Shown here one piece after another: positions 19,565-30,916 of a stretch of 64,000 nt of DNA. Below the pieces are notes generated by a model, which ran no database searches, had not been told where the DNA came from, and was given only the letters and a program-made list of their open reading frames with translations. The stretch is taken from assembly GCA_021234155.1 (NCBI GenBank), contig JAJEKV010000165.1:746001-810000 (forward strand), written 5' to 3'. This DNA comes from Isoetes taiwanensis. Taxonomy: Eukaryota > Streptophyta > Lycopodiopsida > Isoetales > Isoetaceae. Position 1 is the first letter of the stretch; each line of letters starts with the position of its first letter. Both the position numbers and the translations under genes were made by a program.

Positions 19565-19654
19565 ATCTCGGCTGAACAAATCCGCCTCAGACGCACCCGC
19601 CATTTCCTCTTATTTCATTCCTTCCTTCCATTTCCTTCCCTTCTTTCAAGAAAC

Positions 19655-20623
19655 ATGTATGCCGTTCATGGAGCTCAAGGTTCACAAACAGAGTGGAGAA
19701 TGACGGATCGCTTTGAGGGCAAAAACTTCCATCTTTGGAAGTGGCGAATCCAAATGATTCTTGAGGATAAGAATCTGTGGAATTTGGTTAAACCCCTGGA
19801 TCAAGATGAGATCCTTGGGAACGAAGATGGTCATGGTATTCTGCAGGGAGAAGCAGTTGATCCAGCCACGTTGGAGACCCGGGATCTGAAGGCCCGGATA
19901 ATTATCTGCAGTAGCTTGGGAGATACTGCAGCCAAGTTGGTGAAAGATGCCTCTAATGCACGGGATGCATGGATGATCTTACAGAAACGGTATGCCTCTA
20001 ACACTGTCGTCAACCGAGTATTGCTCCGGAAGAAACTGCACGACCTAGAGATGCATGATCAGGATGATGTTGACAAACATATCAGGACCATGAAGGATAT
20101 TCTGGATGACTTAGCAGCCACAGGAGCTGCTGTTGTCACAGAGGACGAAAAGGTCTGTGTTCTTTTAAATAGTTTACCAGATTCTTATGGGAACTTGGTT
20201 ACATTTCTTGAAGGGAAGATTGAAGATTTCAATTTTGAAGCCACCATCGATCGAATCAGACTTGAAGCATTGCGCAAGGCCAAGCATTCCCCCTCAGCCA
20301 AAGAAGACTCCCTTCAGTTTGCCAATGCCCGCAAGAGATCTAATTCCTCAAATCCCTCACATTCTCGTCGCCCTCGTCCTGACAAAAAGCAGATCCAATG
20401 TTTCAGATGTCAATTGTTTGGTCATTATGCACGGGACTGTTCCACTGTGATCACTACTCCACTGCTTCCCACACCAGTGCAAACCACTCCTGCCTCCAAA
20501 TCCATTCCTGAAGAAAGAAGCAACCTCACCATTGACGATGTTGAGCCAAATGAATTCTTATTTTCCAGTGCAGATTTTGGAGACATTACTGGTATCTTGA
20601 TTCAGGTGCTACATCGCACATGA
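19655..20623 (+). pseudogene. gag: Copia gag (capsid, zinc knuckle)
   Basis: The likely start is the ATG at 19655 (MYAVHGAQGSQ), after a leader. The UBN2-like gag domain follows: RFEGKNFHLWKWRIQMILED, WMILQKRYASNT, LRKKLHDLEM, then LLNSLPDSY. A CCHC zinc knuckle CFRCQLFGHYARDC is encoded at 20399-20440. The frame ends just before the protease active site because of a one-base-type frame change near 20580, so gag and pol are not joined as usual in plant Copia. Gag forms the virus-like particle. Confidence 0.85.
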
Positions 20624-21136
20624 CATTCAAAAGGGAACTCTCTACTTCCTATCAGCCTTTGTGCCCTCCAAGAATCGTTCGTTTAGGCGATGACTCTCAG
20701 CAACAAGGCATTGGAATTGGCACTGTATCTTTTGTTCTTCCTAATGGTTCCACGAAATTGATCCGCCATGTGTTACATGTTCCAGGACTAACCAAGCATC
20801 TTCTTTCTATCAGCCGTATAACAGATGCAGGTTACAGGGTCACATTCCATCAACAGCAGTGTCACATATCAGATCATCAAGGCGGCTGCATTCTCATTGG
20901 TCATCGTTGTGGCTATTTATATCAGTTACACATGGAGGAATCTGCAAATTTGTGCACTTCTGTGACGTCTCCCTCTCTCTGGCATCAAAGACTTGGTCAT
21001 CTCGTCTTTTTCATCTCATTCACACAGGTCACATCTGCTCCAAGACTCCAGACAATCAACCCTGCAATGCTTGCCTACAGTGTAAGGTTACCAGAAACCA
21101 TTTTCCTCTTTCTTCTAGTCGTGCCACACTCTTGCC
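20590..21136 (+). pseudogene. Copia protease and integrase N-terminal zinc region
   Basis: The aspartic protease motif WYLDSGATSHM lies at 20590-20622, followed by the LRHVLHVPGLTKHLLSISR-like signature. The pre-integrase region continues as SLWHQRLGH, then after a frame change near 21000 as CNACLQCKVTRNHF (the HHCC zinc region). Another frame change near 21130 precedes the integrase core. Confidence 0.8.
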
Positions 21137-22018
21137 TTGGTGCATGCAGATCTTGTTGGACCAGTTCGATACCCAACATTTGGAGGAGCAAAATACATTC
21201 TTGTTATCCTGGATGACCACTCCCGCAAGCTCTTCACTTATCTGCTCCAGACCAAAGCCCAGACCTTCAATTCCTTTTGTTCATTCAAACAACTCTCTGA
21301 AAAATCTGCTGCCTGCTCTATTGTGGCCCTTAGAACTGATGGAGGTGGGGAATTTACCTCACACACCTTTCGCAACTTCTGTTCCCACCATGGAATTCGT
21401 CATGAGTTCTCTTCTCCACAATGCCCTGAACAAAATGGTCGAGTGGAGAGAGCCAACAGAACTCTTCTTGAAATGGCTAGAACTCTGCTTTTATCCATGA
21501 ATGTACCCCACAGATTCTGGGGTGAAGCGATTGCCACTGCCACTTATCTCATAAATCTGCTTCCTCACCGTGCCATAAACCAAGCCATCCCTGAAGAAAT
21601 TTGGAGCCATCGTCCAGCATCTCATAAACATCTACGAGTATTTGGGTGTAAAGCCTTTGTTCATTCAACGTCCACCACCAAAATGGCACCCAAAGCCTAC
21701 CGGTTCTATGATTTGGATGCCCAAAAGCTTATAGTCAGTCCCAATGCTGCCTTTAACGAGCATGAACCGTGCCATATTTCCCCCATTCCACCCAACATGA
21801 ATCTGATTGAGATCCTTCCAGAGAGTTCTAACCTTGACTCCTCAGTTGATCCTCCACCTGATTTTTCTGTTGCACCTGCCCATTCTATTGACAATTCCCC
21901 CTGTCCACCACTTCACCACCACTTCACGCTCCTCCTTCCTGCACCCAAACTGCTCCATCATCCAGCCGACCTGTTAGAGAGAGGCGACCTCCAGCATGGA
22001 CCTCTGATTATGTCATGA
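21137..22018 (+). pseudogene. Copia integrase core
   Basis: The rve catalytic triad is complete: D in VHADLVGPVRYP, D in LRTDGGGEFTS, E in NGRVERANRTLLEMAR. KHLRVFGCKAFVHST follows. The usual lysine-rich FLGY segment before KAYRFYDLDAQKLIVS is missing, an in-frame loss of roughly a dozen codons. The frame then drifts in the Pro/His-rich linker, where a frameshift separates it from RT. The enzyme inserts the cDNA. Confidence 0.85.
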
Positions 22019-23595
22019 TCTCTAATGATCTTGTTCCTGAACCCAAGACTTTTCGGGATGCCATGAGTTGTTATCATCGTGCAGATTGGCAGCAAGCCAT
22101 GGATGCTGAATTGGCCTCAATCAATACTAATGGTACATGGTTAGTTGTTCCCAGACCTCCTAATCGCCCCATTGTTGGCAGTCGATGGGTGTACAAGGTT
22201 AAGTATTCTAGTGATGGACAGATCGAGCGTTTCAAAGCCCGGTTTGTGGCAAAAGGGTTCAGCCAAATCGAAGGAATCGACTTTGATGAGACATATGCAC
22301 CTGTTGCCCGTTTGACATCTATCAGAACTCTCTTGGCATATGCAGCAGTACAGGGTTTTCACATTCATCAGATGGATGTACAAAATGCTTTTCTCCACGG
22401 CACTCTTGATGAAGAAGTATATATTGATGTTCCGGAAGGATTCTCATTTCCACCCAACTCGGTGTGCAGACTCCACAAAGCGCTTTACGGACTTCGACAA
22501 GCTTCGCGATCTTGGTATCACACTCTCCGTTCTGTTCTCCATAATCTCGGATTCAGTGTTTGTCCAGCAGATGCAAGCCTTTATTTCCAACTTCATCCTT
22601 TTCCCATATTTCTTGCCGTCTACGTGGATGACTTGCTCATACTAGCCCATCCACAAGCTGACCTCCCAAATCTGAAACAACAGCTCTCCTCTCACTTTTC
22701 TACGAAGGACTTAGGACCTGCTCACTACTTTCTTGGCATCCAGCTTAAATATGATCAAGCTGCTGGCACCCTCTTCATTCACCAACAGAAATACCTGCAA
22801 AACATCCTTTCATGTCACAACTTGCTCCAATGCAATCCTACCTTGACTCCTTTGGATCCCAATTGCCAACTCCTTCCCTCTGATCCGACCTGTTCACCAG
22901 ATTTTACGTACTTTGCTGACCATTACAGATCTATTATTGGTTCTCTCAATTTTGCTGCTCAAGCTACTAGACCTGATCTTGCTTTTCCCATATGCAAACT
23001 GAGCCAATATCTTAATGCTCCCAAGCACTCTCACTGTGTTGCACTCAAGCGTACTCTCCGCTATCTTGCTGGTACTCTCCATCATGGTCTCCTCTATAAA
23101 GCTAGTGGGGGTTCTGATCTTATTGGTTATGCTGATGCTGATTGGGCTGCCGACTCTCATGATCGCAAATCTGTGTCTGGTTATGTTTTCACACTTGCCC
23201 ACACTGCCATCTGCTGGAGCAGCTCCAAACAACAATGCACTGCTCTCTCTACAACTAAGGCTGAATACATCAGCCTATCTCATGCCACCAGAGAAGCCCT
23301 TTGGCTTCGACAACTTGTTCATAGCTTGCATCTCCATATCCCTCTTCAAATTCCTCTGCACAACGACAATCAAGGGGCCATAGCTGTCGCTCACAATCCC
23401 GTCAACCACCGCCGTCTCAAACACATTGACCTCCGCTATCACTTTCTCCGAGATCATGTCACCAATTCTGATATCTCCATCCTATTTTGCCCCTCTGATT
23501 CCATGCCAGCTGATATGTTCACTAAACCTCTTGCATCACCAAAACTGTCAACTTTTTCTACCAAGATTAGGCTCCTTTCACCAGCTTGTCTCTGA
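22015..23595 (+). CDS. Copia reverse transcriptase and RNase H (open)
   Basis: A continuous 526-codon frame. RT motifs: WVYKVKYSSDGQIERFKARF, FDETYAPVARLTSIR, QMDVQNAFLHG, LYGLRQASRSWY and YVDDLLIL (catalytic YVDD at 22621). RNase H motifs: GYADADWA, TKAEYISL and DNQGAI, closing with KHIDLRYHFLRDHV and DMFTKPLA. Stop at 23593-23595. The ATG at 22015 overlaps the preceding stop and is internal to the original polyprotein, so independent translation is unlikely. It copies genomic RNA to cDNA. Confidence 0.9.
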   Translation: MISNDLVPEPKTFRDAMSCYHRADWQQAMDAELASINTNGTWLVVPRPPNRPIVGSRWVYKVKYSSDGQIERFKARFVAKGFSQIEGIDFDETYAPVARLTSIRTLLAYAAVQGFHIHQMDVQNAFLHGTLDEEVYIDVPEGFSFPPNSVCRLHKALYGLRQASRSWYHTLRSVLHNLGFSVCPADASLYFQLHPFPIFLAVYVDDLLILAHPQADLPNLKQQLSSHFSTKDLGPAHYFLGIQLKYDQAAGTLFIHQQKYLQNILSCHNLLQCNPTLTPLDPNCQLLPSDPTCSPDFTYFADHYRSIIGSLNFAAQATRPDLAFPICKLSQYLNAPKHSHCVALKRTLRYLAGTLHHGLLYKASGGSDLIGYADADWAADSHDRKSVSGYVFTLAHTAICWSSSKQQCTALSTTKAEYISLSHATREALWLRQLVHSLHLHIPLQIPLHNDNQGAIAVAHNPVNHRRLKHIDLRYHFLRDHVTNSDISILFCPSDSMPADMFTKPLASPKLSTFSTKIRLLSPACL

Positions 23596-23644
23596 GTGGG
23601 GGCTTCTACATGGTGATTCATTCAGAGCCATGCTGATCTACTTC

Positions 23645-23653
23645 GAGTGGGGG
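23645..23653 (+). promoter_or_regulatory. Copia polypurine tract
   Basis: GAGTGGGGG directly precedes the 3' LTR and would prime plus-strand DNA. A second TGAGTGGGGG lies just after the pol stop (23594-23603). Confidence 0.85.
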
Positions 23654-23986
23654 TGTTGGATTTTTCGAAGGTAGATCAGAATTTCCACGTCATCACAATG
23701 CCATCACAACACGAAGTCTTCTGTTGTAACAGTTTGTCTATTCCTAGAAGTAGTAACAGTTTGTCTATTCCTAGAAGTAGCCGTTCATAGGACAAGTATA
23801 AAGGGAACAACCAAGCATGCCACGATCACTCTGAAGCGAGCTCCGTCCTGATTTCTTCTCTCTGTTGTCTTTCAATTCCGACTCTCTATTTTCTGTTATT
23901 CTCAGCTTGATTCAAGCTGACCCCATTGTACTGTTTCTCAGATATAAACATAGTTTTCTTCTACTCTTATCTTTCGTCTTTCAATA
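23654..23986 (+). repeat. Copia 3' LTR (333 bp)
   Basis: TGTTGGATTT to TCTTTCAATA, the same length as the 5' LTR. It is followed by TCCTT and the resumed host frame. Confidence 0.9.
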
Positions 23987-23991
23987 TCCTT

Positions 23992-24218
23992 CACCTTCAA
24001 TTGCACAGGGCCAAGACAATGCTGAAACACAAGCAAATTCAAGTGCCAAAATAGACAGAAAAATGGCTATTGGAAATGGCAGAACCATTCGCTCTTTGCA
24101 AGACGTTCATGGTGAAACAAACAAATGGACAAGAAAGGTGTTTTTAAAGGGGCAAAAGAAGACCTGTATGGAAACAAACATGTCAGATGTTGCATGCTTC
24201 AGAGGCTTAAACTATTGA
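23992..24218 (+). pseudogene. Host reading frame interrupted by Copia (downstream part)
   Basis: Encodes SPSIAQGQDNAETQANSSAK, then MAIGNGRTIRSLQDVHGETN and KKTCMETNMSDVACFRGLN, then a stop. It is in frame with 19080-19217 once the element is removed. At 24390-24480 another frame gives YIPSNRATDFITGEENCPGT, possibly a further exon. The family is unrecognised. Confidence 0.4.
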
Positions 24219-24567
24219 ACATCCAGCGTCCTCTAGCCAGTCCCTTCACCAAGACTGACCTGGATTGGAAAATTTGAAGAACTCCTGAAGCCTATTTACA
24301 ATGTGAATGCAAATGTAGCTTCTGTCGATGATGAAATGGCGGGTAGTGGGCAGCAGACCTAATTTGTGTGCACTTGCTACATTCCTAGTAACAGGGCCAC
24401 TGATTTCATAACTGGAGAGGAAAACTGCCCAGGCACAAACACTAATCTTTACAAAAGGACTTCTAGCAGCAGAATTTAGAGGATCTGAAGAGGAAGATTG
24501 ACGAAAACGTGCACCCGAACAACATTATGTGAGTTATGTCTTTTAATTTACATCATTCAGTGCAAAT

Positions 24568-26040
24568 ATTTTACTTGTTTCTTATACCAATGGTACTTGA
24601 ACACAATGCATTTCCTACAATGTCCAGATAAACCACTAGGACATGTCTAGATAAACCACTAGGTGGTGTCCAGATAAACCACAAGGGTGCTCTTATACAT
24701 GGAGTGCAAATACCATTGGCATGAATACTCGATATATTTATACCAATAGTACTTAAACTCAATGGATATTCCAACAATGTCCAGATAAACCACTAGGACA
24801 TGATCAAATAAACCACTATGTGGTATCCAGATAAACCACAAGAGTGCTCTTATATATAGAGTACAATACTAATGGCATGAATACTTGGTGTATTTATACT
24901 AATGGTACGTACAAATGTCCAGATAAACCACTACTTGGTGTCCAAATAAACCACTAGATACAAATACCATTGGTATCAATACTTGGAGTATTTATACTCA
25001 ATACATATTTCTACATTGTCCAGATAAACCATCAGGTGGTGTCCAAATAAACGACTAGGACAATGTCCACATAAACCACTAGGATGCTCTTCAACATCGA
25101 GTACAAATATCATTAATATAAATACCTCGAGTATTTATACCCATGGTGCTAAGATTGCATATTCCTATGATGTCTAGATAAACCACTAGGTGTTATTCAG
25201 ATAAACCACAATGGTGCTCTTATCAAGTACCATTGGTATAAATACTTTGTATATTTATACCAATAGTACTTGGACTCGATGCATAATCCTACAATGTTCA
25301 GATAAACCACTAGGTGGTGTCTAGCTAAACCACAAGGTGGTGTCTGGATAAACCACAAGGGTGCTCTTCAACACTAAGTATAAATCTATTTGTATAAATA
25401 CTTGTTGTATTTATACCAATGGCGCTTAAACTCAATGCATATTCCAACAATGTCAAGATAAACCATTGGGACATGTCTAGATAAACCACTAGGTGGTGTA
25501 TAAACCACAAGGGTGCTATTATACATGGAGTGCAAATACTATTGGCATGAATACTTTGTGTATTTATACAAATGGTACTTGGAATCAATGCATGTCCCTA
25601 CAAAGTCCAGATAAACCACCATGTGGTATCCAGATAAACCACAAGAATGCTCTTATACATGGAGTACAAATACCATTAGTATGAATACTTGGTGAGTTTA
25701 TACCAATGGTACTTGGGCTCAATGCATATTTCCTACAAAGTCTAGATAAATCATTATTTGTTGTCCAGATAAACCATTAGGTAGTGTCCAGATAAACCAC
25801 AAGGGTGCTCTTATATATGGAATGCATGAATACTTGGTATATTTATACCAATAGTAAAACTCAATGCAGATTCATACAATGTCCAGATAAACCACTAGGT
25901 GGTATCCAGATAAACCACTGCATAGTGTCTAGATAAACCACATCTCCATGAAGACTTTTCCCAAACGGATATTGCAACGGTACTTTTTGTGAGGAACGGT
26001 TTGTGCAACAGTACTTTTAGTATGAAATTATATAAACCAC
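24568..26040. repeat. Minisatellite, ~125-160-bp unit, about nine copies
   Basis: Each unit holds one or more CCAGATAAACCACTAGG and CCAGATAAACCACAAGGG, then GTGCTCTTATACATGGAGT, AATACCATTGGTATGAATAC, TTGGTGTATTTATACCAATG and a GTACTTGAACTCAATGCAT block with TCCTACAATGT. Anchors near 24670, 24825, 25070, 25195, 25347, 25500, 25632 and 25790 give the period. Units drift and lose parts. The TACCATTGGTA core is a near palindrome. Confidence 0.9.
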
Positions 26041-26044
26041 TAGA

Positions 26045-27690
26045 TTGTAAGAATGAGTTTGAAGATAGGAGAAGATATGCAGCAGCAGAAGGAGCTTTGT
26101 CAGTCCAGTCTTAGCAACATGAAACACTCTAGATGATGTTCTGTTCCATAGTATGATGTGGGGTTAGAATTTGCTAAGGAGAATAGCTTTCATCCATTCA
26201 CAAGTCAAAATCGTGGTCTTGTTCTTTCTATCATATGATTCCAGCTGCAAGTTTCATGTCGAGAACGTGGAGAAGGGGAAGTTCAAATGTACCACCAGGC
26301 CTCTCAATTAAAATGCTGATAGGCTAAACCAGGGATCCATGCTAGCTGACTTGAAGAGGTGCATGATCTAGGCCAAAGCATTGAAGAGGTTGTTAGCCAT
26401 GGACTTGTGGAAGGACAGCTGTGACGTTCCACGCAATCATAGGGTATATGTATAAAGACCATGACATGTCACCATGGCTATTTTAGAGCCATTATGGATT
26501 AAACTAAAAGGGTTTAAGTTAGCTATGCTAAAATGTCGGCTGATTAAGCTAGTTAATAATTAAACGCCTAGTTAATTATTATTAATTTGTGTAATTTGAC
26601 TAGTACATTGAGGCCACCTAGGCCAACTCGATTGGCCCAGGCAACTTGCCTATCTGGGAGGCAATCATGCGGGTCTCCAACCCCAATTCTGCCCCAAATC
26701 AATTTGGGCGGATTTGGTGAAGGAGAAGCTGCTTGATCATCCCCAATCAGACCAGTTTTTGGAGACCTAAAGAGATAATGGCTCTAGCCAAGACACGTGT
26801 CAGTACTTAGATAGTTTGGGCTTCTAGCTAACCCTTGTATGTGTAGTTGTATGATTGATCTTTATTTCATGCTCCAATTGAGGTTATGGATGGATATATA
26901 TATGATAATTGTTCTCTTTCTGTTCCTCTCATGTCCTAAAGGCCATCTAGTAGTAGAGATGCTCCTATTTAGAATCCCTTAAATCCCATTAATTGTGGCA
27001 TGTGCATGAGAGCCCACCTGACTGTGGATGCTGCCAAGAATGAACACCATATAACGAGTATAATGGTCAAGTGAAGTTGGGGCCTTGCTGAGCGTGGCTA
27101 CTGGGCCCCCCTATAGTATGGCAGGCTTATAGTCGGTCACCACGTGTGGGCTGGGTATAGGTCCGACACCCCCTGGGTTGCAAGTAACATCCAGTGGGAC
27201 ACCTTGGGCTTGCTAGATGTGGTGAGATAACCTATAGATTTAGAGGGGTGAGTCAGGTACGGATTCGTGGTTGCCCCTGGTGCCACAATCCTCTAGCTGC
27301 CCATGGAACCATCGTGCTCCAAAAGGGGATACGTCCTCTTCCTACCTCATCGGACCAGGGACATTCAACCTGGAGTAGTTTCATAGGGTGAATCTATGAG
27401 ATTACATCTCCGGAAGGTTACATTCATGCCATAGCATGTTTCAGCCTATCTACAAAGTGCGCACAGGAGGGAGGATGGACTGGACTACCCTAGCCATTGT
27501 TTTATGCCAGCCAATGCCATTGTCTTGATTCTGTCTGTTGTTATCTAAAGGCCCTGACTGTCAGTTGAACCCCTTGGAGTCTGAGCATTCTTGATGCATT
27601 TTGTACGTGTATTGTTATTATGTAATCTTGTCTTGATGATGGATGGACCACCCATTGTAACAAAGAGAAGAAAATCAGAATAGGGAAACG
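26045..27690. other. No gene recognised upstream of LINE
   Basis: Only short frames. The last ~600 bases (GGGCTGGGTATAGGTCC, CACCACGTGTGGGC, multiple C-rich tracts) are GC-richer and may be the 5' end of the following LINE or part of another element. I see no ORF1-like protein. Confidence 0.35.
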
Positions 27691-27704
27691 AGACCCTAAA
27701 GGTC

Positions 27705-28364
27705 ATGTGCTGGAATATCCATGGTTTACACCAGGCTAAAATAGATGCAACAGTACACATTTGGGAAAATGCAGATGTTATAATTTTTCTGGAAACATGG
27801 CAGCACCAGTCAAGTTCATTACCAGATTTGACAGGTTTTGCCTTTGTTGATGCAGTATGGAATATGAAAGATTCGTGCATGGGTCGTGGTTTTGGAGGCA
27901 TAGCATTGTATCCCCGAAAACAATTTACAGATAGCATCTCAGTGGCACAAAAAGACACACAGAGTCAATTTATGTGGATAAAAGTAGGAACATCTCACCC
28001 AATATTCCTGGCTGCTTGCTACTATGCGCCGTTGAATATGAAGGTGTATAAACAGGAAGGAATGGACTCGGACCATCCATACCATGCTCTTACATTGCAG
28101 ATTCAAGATTTTCAAGATAAAGGACAGGTCCTAGTAGGGGATTTTAATGCCAGGACACGAAATATGCAATGTATCAAATATACTTCTGAGGATAATCAGA
28201 TGTTAGAAGAAGTCTATGATCCCCAATTTGACAGAAGCTCGGCTAACCAGAATAAAAACCAAATGGGTGCGCTACTGTTAGAGCTTGGCTCCATCTGCAA
28301 TCTAAAAATACTCAATGGCATTTCGAAATATCCAGGCACTAACAAGCCAACATGTTTTACTTAG
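27705..28364 (+). pseudogene. LINE endonuclease domain
   Basis: APE-type endonuclease motifs: VMCWNIHGLHQAK (N), ADVIIFLETW (catalytic E), GRGFGGIALYP, FLAACYYAP and VLVGDFNART (D and N). After a TAG at 28362 the same frame continues with DYLLAQSTERVP and LDHVPVLFAL, where the SDH motif has become LDH. The domain nicks target DNA to prime reverse transcription. Confidence 0.85.
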
Positions 28365-28734
28365 CAAGGAGACAGTACGGTTGATTATCTGCTAGCGCAG
28401 TCCACAGAACGAGTCCCTTATCTCAAGCTGATTGACAAGCAACCAGAATTGGACCATGTGCCTGTCCTTTTTGCTTTGGATATGAGTTTGCGAAAATGCA
28501 AAGTGGAAAAGGAATTTGCCCCAAAAATCAAACTGGATTATGTGAAAAGAGACGCCTACCAACAAGCTTTGTCTAGATTGCTTGAAAACGTAAGGGAACT
28601 GCCCAAATGCTCAATCCTTATCCCAAGTTATCCTGAATGCAGCCAGAAAAAGCTTTGGAGAAACCCGAGCTTGCCCACCCGGCTGGAAATCCAAGTCTTG
28701 GTGGGACCAAGAATGCTCGCAACTGAGAAGGTCA

Positions 28735-30843
28735 TTGCCATCAGGTCTGAAAATGAAACCTCAGTGGTACAAAAAAGCTTTAAAGAAGAAGAAGGCGGCT
28801 TTTTACAAGACTCGACAGGCTGGCCTTAGTGCGCTTTTTGAAGAAAAGCCAAGAAGCTTTTGGTCTAAGTTGGCCATGCCCACCACAGGGCATAATTTGG
28901 AGACATCAAAGCTGCTAGAATTTGTCAAGGAATTGTATTATGCCCCACAGGCTTCAAAGATGAAAGGTTGCACCATTTTAGAAGATCTTTTCACCGAGGC
29001 AGAGGTTAAAGAGTACACTCAGTCATTGGCAAATGGGAAGGCAGTCGATTTAGAAGGGCTTTCGGCTGAATTGATAAAATGGGGAGGAGATGGGCTGATT
29101 CCATATCTCACGAAGGTTCTTAATGATGCAGCAAAGGAGGGTCTCCCTAGACAATGGCAAACATGCAGAGTAGTATCTATTTACAAAGCAGGAGATAGAC
29201 AGGATGCGGGGAGCTACAGAACAATCTTAGTAGGCATCATTTTTTCCAAAATCTTTGGAGGCATTCTCGAGAAGAAAATTGCTGCATGGGCTGATTCTCT
29301 GGATAAGAGGACCATCACCCAAGCAGGATTTCGGAAGGATCATAGCACTTATGATCACATTTTTTCAGTCCGAGTCTTAATGGAGAGAGCTAAACGTCCC
29401 AGAAAATCGTTGCACATGGCTTTCATTGATTTCTCGAAGGCTTTCGACTCAGTCCCCAGAGCAGGCCTAGAAGAGAGGATGGAAGAGTTAGGCCTTCCAG
29501 AGAATATACGTGGAGCAGTGGCCAAATTGTATGAAGAGGTAATTGCTAAACTTTCCTGTAAACTACCAGATGAGGTTCACACGGTGGGCGTGAAACAAGG
29601 CTGCCCCTTATCTCCTACGCTCTTCGGGCTTTACATTGACTCCCTAGAAGAATGGATGAGATCCAAAGGACAAGCTGGAACATTGCTTGGAAACTTTCTT
29701 ATCCACTTAATATATGCAGATGACGTGGTCCTTCTCTCAGAAACTTCACAAGGGTTACAAACATATCTAGACAATCTGGCCCTCTTTTGCACAGACAAAT
29801 GTATGAAGGTGAACTTATCCAAGTCTAAATGCATGGTAAGTGGCACGTTCTCAAAACCAGATTTCTTTTATCAGAATGAACAGTTGGAATTGGTTAATGT
29901 TTACAAATATCTAGGATTGGAATTCTGCTCAAATTACAGCTAGAAGGTTTGCATTGAAAAACGCATTGCAGGAGGCAAGCGTGCCCTGTACGGCATGTTG
30001 CAAAGATGCCATAAAGCTGGTTTAGCAGGATGGAAGCTCCAAAAAATGCTCTTTCGTACCCTGGTGCAAACTGTAGTGCTATATGGCTGTCCAATTTGGG
30101 GGCCATCTCTATCAGGCAAAATGTGGGAGAAGATAGAAGGAGTGCTCAAACTCTTCCTTCGGGAAGAACTTGGGATAAAAAAACAAGTGCCTTATGCAAT
30201 GATTTTAGCGGAGACAGGGATGCTTCCCTTAGAGGCTGAAGCTTTGTGCCAAACATTATCATATGTTAACAGGATCAGCAATCTAGAGGAGAGTCGGCTT
30301 CCTCACCTTGCAATGCAAACCTCGAGCAGCCAAGGGTGGTTCCAAGAAGTAAAAGAGTGGTTACATAAATGGGGACTGGAAGAACATAATTGGCCTACCA
30401 CAGACGAAGGGATCCGCGATCTGGTTCAGGCCAAGGTCATTGAGAAACTGTGGCAAGAAAAGGGTACAAAGATGGAGTTTTATCAGTCAGAGATTAACCC
30501 AATGTTAATATACGCAGAACAAGATTATCTGAAAACATCTCCACGTGCCAGGAAAGTCATTGCAAGATATAGGCTCAGCTCTCATCACCTAAGAATCGAA
30601 ACAGGTCGATGGATGAAAATCCCAAGGGGAGAAAGAATTTGCCTGTTTTGTGAAGACGGCCAGATTGAAGATGAAGAACATACCCTTCTTCGATGCACAC
30701 AATATGATCCAATAAGAGCGAGACATGAGGCTGAACACTCTAACCTTTTCTCTCTGTGGCAGATGGATCCTCTCCGTCTCGGAGCATTCATATCTGATAT
30801 AGATAAGCATCATCTTATGTTAAAAACTCTGCACAATACTTGA
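28735..30843 (+). pseudogene. LINE reverse transcriptase and C-terminal finger
   Basis: The frame differs from the endonuclease frame by one base. RT motifs: RVVSIYKAGDRQDAGSYRTI, TQAGFRKDHSTYDHIF, MAFIDFSKAFDSVPR, GVKQGCPLSPTLFGLYID and YADDVVLLS (catalytic YADD near 29711). A TAG at 29941 follows NYS, and the same frame then continues with RALYGMLQRC, YGCPIWGPSL and the finger ICLFCEDGQIEDEEHTLLRC. Apart from that stop the frame is open to 30843. Confidence 0.9.
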
Positions 30844-30916
30844 TACTTTATTGTATTTCAGCTTCATGCCCTTTTGGGTCTTAAGAAGCTCGATTTAATC
30901 ATATTATTATTATTAC

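Larger units (their letters stand above)
19218..23986 (+). mobile_element. Full-length Ty1/Copia LTR retrotransposon
   Basis: A 4.77-kb element with near-identical 333-bp LTRs, a 5-bp duplication, primer site, gag-pol in Copia order (gag, protease, integrase, RT, RNase H) and a polypurine tract. All catalytic motifs can be found, but at least four frame breaks interrupt the polyprotein, so this copy looks non-autonomous. High LTR identity (about 98.5 percent by eye) implies recent insertion. Confidence 0.95.
27690..30905 (+). mobile_element. Non-LTR retrotransposon (LINE) with APE endonuclease and RT
   Basis: Contains an endonuclease-RT polyprotein region in one orientation, ending in a C-terminal C-x2-C...H-x4-C finger, then TTTTGGGTCTTAAGAAGCTC and an ATT-repeat tail (30898-30916). 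No ORF1 is seen, so the 5' end may be truncated. Damage is light: two TAG stops (28362, 29941) and one frame change near 28700, implying a fairly young copy. Confidence 0.9.

Noticed and set aside
22141-23457. Several 60-120-codon frames on both strands over the Copia RT region
   Set aside because: They are shadows of the 526-codon RT-RNase H frame, which carries all conserved motifs.
24568-26040. Regular repeats that could suggest a CRISPR array
   Set aside because: Repeat and spacer are not distinct, unit lengths drift, no cas genes are present, and the context is a eukaryotic genome.
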